Below, piece after piece: positions 14,556-19,176 of a stretch of 19,176 nt of DNA. The position numbers and the translations under genes are program-made. Numbering within the stretch: the stretch's first letter is position 1; each line of letters opens with the position of its first letter. The notes beneath the pieces were generated by a model that saw only the letters and a program-made list of their open reading frames with translations, ran no database searches and had not been told where the DNA came from. Source of the DNA: G001797105 sp964528155. GTDB taxonomy: Bacteria > Chloroflexota > Anaerolineae > Anaerolineales > E44-bin32. The DNA is taken from contig CAZGRL010000069.1 in assembly GCA_964528155.1 (NCBI GenBank), positions 1 to 19,176 on the forward strand. The letters are read 5' to 3'.

Positions 14556-15311
14556 TCAGGCTGTCTCCAACATCCCGACCGCCTCTTCGGTGACATCCAG
14601 GTTGGAGTACACCTCCTGCACGTCATCCAGCTCTTCGAGGTTCTCGATTAAACGCATGACCTGGACGGCCTGATCTCCCGGCAGCTCGATCGTCGAATTC
14701 GGGAGCATGCGCAGACCGGCCTCTTCGGGCTGAATGCCGAGGGAATGAAGCTGGTCGCTGACAGATTTGAATGCCTCAACCGGAGCGATGATCTCGATGT
14801 CATCCTCACCGATGATCACGTCATCGGCGCCGGCCTCGACCGCCACCTCAAACACTCGGTCGGTGTCAAGCCCTTCCGGCGGAAAGGCGAAGTAGGCCGC
14901 CTGGTGAAAGTTCCACGCCACCGATCCGGCCTCGGCCATGTTCCCGCCGCTATGCGACAGCGCATGGCGGATATCGGCCACGCTCCGTTTCCGATTGTCC
15001 GTCACGACCTCGACCAGCAGCGCCACTGCGTGCGGCCCGTAGCCCTCATACATGACCTGCTCAAGCGAGCCGCCTTCCTTGTCCTCGCCGGTGCCCCGGC
15101 GGATGGCTCGTTCGATGTTCTCCTTGGGCATGTTGGCATCGCGGGCGCGATCGACTGCCAGACGCAGGGCGAAGTTCGATTCCGGATCCCCTCTACCCTC
15201 TCGAGCGGCGATGGCGATCTCACGCGCCAGGCGGGTGAACAGATTGCCGCGTCGGGCGTCGTTGGCCGCCTTCTTGCGCTTGATGGTGGACCACTTGGAG
15301 TGTCCAGACAT
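14556..15311 (-). CDS. yebC: YebC/TACO1-family protein
   Basis: This family was long annotated as transcription regulators; later work in other bacteria and mitochondria points to a role in translation, helping ribosomes through difficult proline stretches. The 251-residue protein starts with the family hallmark MSGHSKWSTIKRKK, followed by NLFTRLAREI and NMPKENIERAI. The middle has YEGYGPHAVALLVE and VTDNRKRSVADIRHALS, and a C-terminal alpha-beta domain ends the protein. All are intact. The start ATG is preceded by AAGGGTG. It is the first gene of the yebC-ruvC-ruvA operon, with an extended -10 promoter about 80 bases upstream. Confidence 0.95.
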   Translation of the reverse strand: MSGHSKWSTIKRKKAANDARRGNLFTRLAREIAIAAREGRGDPESNFALRLAVDRARDANMPKENIERAIRRGTGEDKEGGSLEQVMYEGYGPHAVALLVEVVTDNRKRSVADIRHALSHSGGNMAEAGSVAWNFHQAAYFAFPPEGLDTDRVFEVAVEAGADDVIIGEDDIEIIAPVEAFKSVSDQLHSLGIQPEEAGLRMLPNSTIELPGDQAVQVMRLIENLEELDDVQEVYSNLDVTEEAVGMLETA

Positions 15312-15386
15312 AAGGCACCCTTGGTTGTTGGAATGACGGGGGATTGAAACCCGAGTCTTGATTCGGATGTCGGTGATTCAACCTGG

Positions 15387-15395
15387 ATTATACCA
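15387..15395 (-). promoter_or_regulatory. Extended -10 promoter for yebC-ruvC-ruvA
   Basis: On the minus strand the sequence reads TGGTATAAT, a perfect -10 box with the TG extension. No good -35 box is seen at 16-18 bases. Transcription would start near 15380, giving a leader of about 70 bases before yebC. Confidence 0.5.
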
Positions 15396-15475
15396 TCGGG
15401 AACTTGCGGCGCGAGCCCTCGCCTTGATATCAGGTCCTCACGAGTTCCCGGGTCCTGGACGAGTTGCTTGTTTGG

Positions 15476-15494
15476 GGGTTCGAGGTCAGAACCC
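15476..15494 (-). terminator. Weak stem-loop after the DUF72 gene
   Basis: GGGTTC at 15476-15481 pairs exactly with GAACCC at 15489-15494 across a 7-base loop, just after the DUF72 stop and before the yebC promoter. There is no T tract, so termination is only a guess from its position. Confidence 0.25.
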
Positions 15495-15496
15495 GA

Positions 15497-16270
15497 TCAG
15501 CCCTGGCCGTCGGCCAGCATTTGCTGCAGCATGCGGATCGTGTCGACGCTCTGGCCCCGATAGTGGTTGTTGGCGTAAACCAGAGTGATCTCGGCCTGGC
15601 GATCCAGATCTTGGATCTTGTCCACCCACTCCCGCAGTTCGTCCTCGCGGTAGGTGTAGTCGTAGCGCTGCCAGGCATGTTCGTGGTCCCACCATTGTGC
15701 GGCGTTCCGTCCGTGGAATCGGACGTACGCCACCGGGCCCGTCGCCCTGGCTACCGGCGGCATCAACCCCTTCAGCCTTGGCTCGTCGACGCAGCAGTAG
15801 CCGAAGTGAAGCTCCTCGAGCAGAGCGAAGGTATCGTCCGTGGCCCAGGCGCTGTCTCGAAACTCGATGACAACGGGCAGCTCGCCCAGGCCCTCTCGGA
15901 CCTGGAGCATATAGCCCCGGTTGTCTTCAGACGGATGGAAGGAGTACGGAAACTGAGCGAGCACGCAGGCCAGACGGCCGGCTTCGATCAGAGGGGCGAT
16001 CCCATTCCGAAACCCGGCGAAGTCCGGGTCCTGCCGATCATGGGTCAAGCTGCTGTTGGCCTTGACGGAGAAGACGAAGCCATCCGGTGTGCGCCGGACC
16101 CAACCCTGGACCGTTTTCGTACCGGGAACCCGGTAGTAGGTGACATTCAGCTCGACCGTGTTGAATTCGGAGGCGTACTGAGGAAGCCATTGATCCCGCC
16201 GCAGGCCAGCCGGATAGACCGTTCCGACCCAGTCGTCATACGAGAAGCCGGAAGTCCCCAGAAGGATCAC
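15497..16270 (-). CDS. DUF72 family protein
   Basis: This is a 257-residue member of the DUF72 (YecE-like) family, predicted to fold as a TIM barrel; the biochemical role is not established. Family features seen are the N-terminal GTSGFSYDDWVGTVYP, FNTVELNVTYYRVP, FVFSVKANSSLTH, the LAQFPYSF strand, VIEFRDSAW, and the C-terminal YVRFHGRNAAQWW with VYANNHYRGQS. The start is a GTG at 16270 with AGGGCG upstream. It lies 79 bases after the inositol-phosphate synthase gene on the same strand and may be co-transcribed with it. That gap holds a CCTGAT/ATCAGG stem with a 14-base loop but no T tract. Confidence 0.88.
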   Translation of the reverse strand: MILLGTSGFSYDDWVGTVYPAGLRRDQWLPQYASEFNTVELNVTYYRVPGTKTVQGWVRRTPDGFVFSVKANSSLTHDRQDPDFAGFRNGIAPLIEAGRLACVLAQFPYSFHPSEDNRGYMLQVREGLGELPVVIEFRDSAWATDDTFALLEELHFGYCCVDEPRLKGLMPPVARATGPVAYVRFHGRNAAQWWDHEHAWQRYDYTYREDELREWVDKIQDLDRQAEITLVYANNHYRGQSVDTIRMLQQMLADGQG

Positions 16271-16349
16271 CTGCGCCCTGCCCCATGGGCATGCTTGCGC
16301 CCGATTGATGCCTGTGCGGCCTGATCCCTCAACATCTCGATCAGGTGTC

Positions 16350-17483
16350 TCAGCCCTCCTTGCTCTCGGCCTCAGGACTCGAAGATGACTCTTCGGACGA
16401 GGGCGGGCCGCCGGCGATGAACGCCTCGGTCATTTGGCGGGCGACGTCATCTGTGAACTGTTGCGGGGGCGCCTTCATGAAGTATGACGAGGGCGCCAGG
16501 ATCGGGCCCGACATGCCTCGGTCCAACGCCAGCCTGGCGCAGCGAACAGCGTCGATGACCACGCCGGCCGAGTTTGGTGAATCCCAGACCTCCAGCTTGA
16601 GCTCCAGGTTGAGCGGGACGCCGCCGAAGGTCGTGCCTTCCATGCGGATGTAGCACCACTTCCGATCCGTAAGCCATGGGACGTAGTCGCTTGGTCCGAC
16701 GTGGATGTCCTGCTCCGGCAGCTTGTACGGAAGCTGACTGGTGACGGCTCCAGTCTTAGAGATCTTCTTCGACTCGAGGCGATCCCGGTCGAGCATGTTG
16801 TAGAAGTCCATATTGCCGCCGAAGTTGAGCTGATAGGTTCGGTCCAGGCGGACGCCGCGGCTGTCGAAAAGGGTCGTCAGCACTCTGTGGGCGATCGTCG
16901 CCCCGACCTGGCTCTTGATATCGTCCCCGATCAACGGCAGGTTGCGCTCGCGGAAACGCCCCGCCCAGTAATCCGAGCTGGCGATGAAAACCGGGATGCA
17001 GTTCACGAAGGCGCAGCCCGCCTCCAGCACCTGCTCCACGTACCATTTCGTGGCCATCTCGGAGCCCACAGGGAGATAGTTGACCACCACGTCGGTTCGG
17101 GTTGCCTTGAGAATACCGACCAGATCGGCCGTCGGCCCGGGCGCTTTCTCGACGACCTTCGCGAGATATGTCCCCAACCCATCGTGAGTCATCCCACGGT
17201 GGACGGGCACACCCAGCGGTGGAACGTCATAGAATTTGATGGTGTTGTTGGGGGGCGCACAGATCGCCTCCGACAGGTCGACACCGACCTTCCCTTTGAC
17301 GACGTCGAACGCGGCGCTGAACTCGATGTCGCGGACGTGGTATCCGCCCAAATCGACGTGCATCAGCCCGGGGATGTCGTCGGTCGGTTTTGCATCGGCG
17401 TAGTAGTGGACACCCTGCACCAGGGATGATGCACAGTTGCCCACCCCGATGATCGCAACCCGAATCTTCTTCTTGGCTGGCAT
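16350..17483 (-). CDS. ino1: Inositol-3-phosphate synthase
   Basis: This enzyme converts glucose 6-phosphate to 1L-myo-inositol 1-phosphate using bound NAD+, the first step toward inositol lipids and soluble inositol solutes. The protein has 377 residues. The NAD loop is VAIIGVGNCASSLVQG near 9-24. Typical motifs follow: VVNYLPVGSE, FVNCIPVFIAS, GDDIKSQVGAT, the substrate region NFGGNMDFYNM, and SAGVVIDAVRCARLALDRG. The length and pattern resemble the shorter actinobacterial and archaeal enzymes. The last 20 residues are a Ser/Glu/Pro-rich tail that looks disordered. GAGGAG precedes the ATG at ideal spacing. The gene is divergent from the kinase gene, with 142 bases between starts. Confidence 0.93.
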   Translation of the reverse strand: MPAKKKIRVAIIGVGNCASSLVQGVHYYADAKPTDDIPGLMHVDLGGYHVRDIEFSAAFDVVKGKVGVDLSEAICAPPNNTIKFYDVPPLGVPVHRGMTHDGLGTYLAKVVEKAPGPTADLVGILKATRTDVVVNYLPVGSEMATKWYVEQVLEAGCAFVNCIPVFIASSDYWAGRFRERNLPLIGDDIKSQVGATIAHRVLTTLFDSRGVRLDRTYQLNFGGNMDFYNMLDRDRLESKKISKTGAVTSQLPYKLPEQDIHVGPSDYVPWLTDRKWCYIRMEGTTFGGVPLNLELKLEVWDSPNSAGVVIDAVRCARLALDRGMSGPILAPSSYFMKAPPQQFTDDVARQMTEAFIAGGPPSSEESSSSPEAESKEG

Positions 17484-17563
17484 TGATGCTCCTCAAGTAG
17501 GGCCTGATCGTTCGACGCTGGGCCCCGGTTTTCCCGGCCGCGCGCTGGAACAGCTTTCCCAGT

Positions 17564-17591
17564 TTGCCTCGCCGAGTGGCTATGCTAGAAT
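17564..17591 (+). promoter_or_regulatory. Candidate promoter for the histidine kinase gene
   Basis: TTGCCT at 17564-17569 and TAGAAT at 17586-17591 are 16 bases apart, and the -10 box carries a TG extension at 17583-17584. Transcription would begin near 17598, about 28 bases before the kinase ATG. No clear promoter for the divergent ino1 gene was found in the same gap. Confidence 0.45.
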
Positions 17592-17625
17592 CCGCAAGAC
17601 GACGATCACCCCCAGGAACTCATTG

Positions 17626-18906
17626 ATGCCCGATCGACCGAGCGCGGTGACACGCAACCAGCAACTGGAGCGTCTGCTGGAGATCAGCAGGACGCTGTCG
17701 TCGATGCTGGAGCTCTCGCCGCTCCTTCAGGCCGTCGTCGATACAGCATGCGAACTCACCGAGAGCGAGGCCGCATCCATCCTGCTCTACGACTCGAACT
17801 CCGGCCAGTTGCGCTTCGAGGTCGGCCCGGGTTACCAGCAGGAGGGCCTGAGCAAGATCAGCGTTCCCCTGGAATCGAGCGTCGCCGGGTGGGTCTTCAG
17901 CCACGGGCGGCCGCTGATCCTGGAGGACGCCGCCAACGACCCCCGGGTCTACCGGGCGGTCGATCGGGCCCTCAACTTTGAAACACGCTCCATCCTGGCC
18001 GTACCGATGATGGTCAAACGCGAGGCCATCGGCGTGATCGAGGCGGTGAATAAGAGCGAACAGAGTCATTATACCGAAGATGACCGGGCCATACTAGAGA
18101 CCCTGGCGGCTCACGCCGCGATCGCCATCGAGAACGCCCGCCTGATGGAGAGGCTCCAGGAAGCTAACACCGAACTCCGTCGCCTGGATACGATGAAGTC
18201 GGACTTCATCGCCATCGCCTCTCACGAACTGCGCACGCCGCTCGGTCTGATCCTCGGTCATGCGACGTTCCTCAAGGACTTGATCGCCAAAGAGTACAGC
18301 GAGCAGATGGACGTCATCATCCGTAGCGCCATGCGTTTGAAGACGATCGTCGAAGATTTCTCGACCATCTCGCACAAAGACGAGGGGCTTTCGCGCGTCC
18401 GGCGCACGCGTTTCTCGGTGGGCCGGCTTGTTGCGGACATGGTTACCCGCTTCCGGGAAGCGGCCCTCGAGAAGAACATCGAGCTCGGATACGATGTGCC
18501 GGACGACGATCCGTTGATGATCGAAGGTGATCGGGACAAGATCGACGTCGCCCTGGCCAATCTGGTGAGGAACGCCATCACCTTCACCGACGCGGGGGGC
18601 CAGGTCGGGATCAAGGCCGAGGGCATCCCCGGGTACGTCCGGGTGTTCGTCGTCGACACCGGCATCGGCATCCCGCCCGACTCACTCGGGAGGGTCTTCG
18701 ATCGCTTCTTCCAGGTCGAGGCTCACCTGACCCGCAAGCACGGGGGCATGGGCCTCGGTCTTTCGATCGCAAAAGCGATGGTCGAGATGCACCAGGGTCA
18801 GATATGGTGCGAGAGCAAGGAGGGCACGGGCAGCCTGTTCTGCTTCATCGTCCCAGTAGATGAGAAGCAAGCCACGGCCGCCGCCCGCGTCTTCACCACA
18901 GCCTAG
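17626..18906 (+). CDS. Soluble GAF-domain sensor histidine kinase
   Basis: This is a two-component sensor that would autophosphorylate and pass phosphate to a response regulator. The protein has 426 residues from the ATG at 17626, which has AGGA at a suitable distance; an in-frame extension to 17437 runs into ino1 and is rejected. A GAF domain spans about 30-172. A short coiled linker (NARLMERLQEANTELRRLDT) leads to the HisKA domain with the H-box SHELRTP, phospho-accepting His200. The ATPase domain has the N-box NLVRNA (312-317), G1 DTGIGIP (344-350), F-box FDRFFQ (358-363) and G2 GGMGLGLSIAK (373-383). No signal peptide or membrane helix is seen, so it is cytoplasmic and senses an internal ligand. 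No response regulator gene is nearby in the window. Confidence 0.93.
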   Translation: MPDRPSAVTRNQQLERLLEISRTLSSMLELSPLLQAVVDTACELTESEAASILLYDSNSGQLRFEVGPGYQQEGLSKISVPLESSVAGWVFSHGRPLILEDAANDPRVYRAVDRALNFETRSILAVPMMVKREAIGVIEAVNKSEQSHYTEDDRAILETLAAHAAIAIENARLMERLQEANTELRRLDTMKSDFIAIASHELRTPLGLILGHATFLKDLIAKEYSEQMDVIIRSAMRLKTIVEDFSTISHKDEGLSRVRRTRFSVGRLVADMVTRFREAALEKNIELGYDVPDDDPLMIEGDRDKIDVALANLVRNAITFTDAGGQVGIKAEGIPGYVRVFVVDTGIGIPPDSLGRVFDRFFQVEAHLTRKHGGMGLGLSIAKAMVEMHQGQIWCESKEGTGSLFCFIVPVDEKQATAAARVFTTA

Positions 18907-18924
18907 CCGTCCGCGCAAGCAATT

Positions 18925-19036
18925 CCCCTCTCCCTTCGTGAGTTGCCCCTCTCCCTTGCAGGTCGAAGATCCCTGGCCGAAGGTCCCCGCAGCGCAGCGG
19001 AGGGGAACGCGAAGCGAAAAGGGAGACAGGGTTTGG
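18925..19036. repeat. Degenerate intergenic repeat with inverted arms
   Basis: CCCCTCTCCCTT occurs twice, at 18925-18936 and 18946-18957, 21 bases apart. Reverse-complement matches follow: GAGGGGAA at 19000-19007 and AAAAGGGAGACAGGG at 19017-19031. The region could fold as a long imperfect hairpin. It has no coding potential that I credit and looks like a dispersed intergenic repeat, although no second copy is in the window. Confidence 0.4.
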
Positions 19037-19061
19037 GGTGAGGCTAACCCCGCAAGCTGCA

Positions 19062-19089
19062 GGGATGGGCGACAACGCCCATCCCTTTT
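19062..19089 (+). terminator. Rho-independent terminator
   Basis: GGGATGGGCG at 19062-19071 pairs perfectly with CGCCCATCCC at 19076-19085 across the loop ACAA and is followed by TTTTCGTT. It lies about 155 bases after the kinase stop on the plus strand and is the only canonical intrinsic terminator in the window. Confidence 0.85.
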
Positions 19090-19138
19090 CGTTGTGCACA
19101 CGGATGAATAGCTCCTGACCGATGACTAGTACCCGATT

Positions 19139-19163
19139 TCATAACTTCTGTTACGTATTATGA
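19139..19163. promoter_or_regulatory. AT-rich dyad near the window edge
   Basis: TCATAA at 19139-19144 and TTATGA at 19158-19163 are exact reverse complements with 13 bases between. The stretch is AT-rich against a GC-rich background and lies after the terminator, so it could be an operator or promoter of a gene beyond the window. Nothing more can be said. Confidence 0.2.
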
Positions 19164-19176
19164 CTGGCGTTCCTCG

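Noticed and set aside
15464..16324. A 286-codon plus-strand frame opposite the DUF72 gene
   Set aside because: The minus-strand DUF72 protein has clear family motifs over the same bases; the plus-strand translation does not.
16701..17429. A 242-codon plus-strand frame opposite ino1
   Set aside because: It is antisense to a gene with unambiguous inositol-phosphate synthase motifs and lacks any domain of its own.

Overview
The window is about 19 kb of GC-rich chromosomal DNA that reads as ordinary bacterial housekeeping territory, most likely from a Chloroflexota bacterium of the Anaerolineae type. This placement is an inference. It rests on the gene mix (Rex, Obg-NadD, an F1 ATPase block joined to mreB, yebC-ruvC-ruvA and an actinobacterial-type inositol-phosphate synthase) and on protein character, with no marker gene or database search behind it.

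Layout from left to right. (1) 1-1413: an ISKra4-family-like insertion sequence with 24-bp imperfect terminal inverted repeats; its transposase is split over two frames. (2) 1546-3689, plus strand: an EamA/DMT-type transporter, a 78-residue double-CxxC zinc-ribbon protein and a two-domain sulfurtransferase, packed like an operon. (3) 5552-3700, minus strand: obg and nadD, overlapping, convergent with the sulfurtransferase gene. (4) 5794-6414, plus strand: the redox-sensing repressor rex, followed by a perfect 24-bp inverted repeat. (5) 12140-6570, minus strand: atpA-atpG-atpD-atpC-mreB, an F1-ATPase operon without F0 or delta genes and ending in a MreB gene. (6) 13248-12409, minus strand: proC. 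(7) 13255-13451: an intergenic block made largely of degenerate 7-bp tandem repeats. (8) 15311-13452, minus strand: yebC-ruvC-ruvA. (9) 17483-15497, minus strand: inositol-3-phosphate synthase followed by a DUF72 protein. (10) 17626-18906, plus strand: a soluble GAF-domain histidine kinase reading divergently from ino1. (11) 18907-19176: non-coding sequence with a degenerate repeat and a clear Rho-independent terminator.

Functionally the genes cover energy conversion (F1 ATPase), redox-dependent gene control (Rex), NAD synthesis, ribosome assembly (Obg), cell shape (MreB), recombination (RuvA, RuvC), proline synthesis, inositol lipid precursor supply and signalling. Promoter candidates of similar style (a -10 box preceded by TG) lie upstream of obg, yebC and the kinase gene, and a good -35/-10 pair lies upstream of atpA.

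I did not find an obvious undescribed defence, secondary-metabolite or mobile system. The observations most worth a second look are the heptamer repeat block, the transposase frameshift, the F1-mreB linkage with absent F0 genes, and the 24-bp palindrome after rex. No tRNA, rRNA or CRISPR array was seen, and no stretch over 300 bases lacks a gene.
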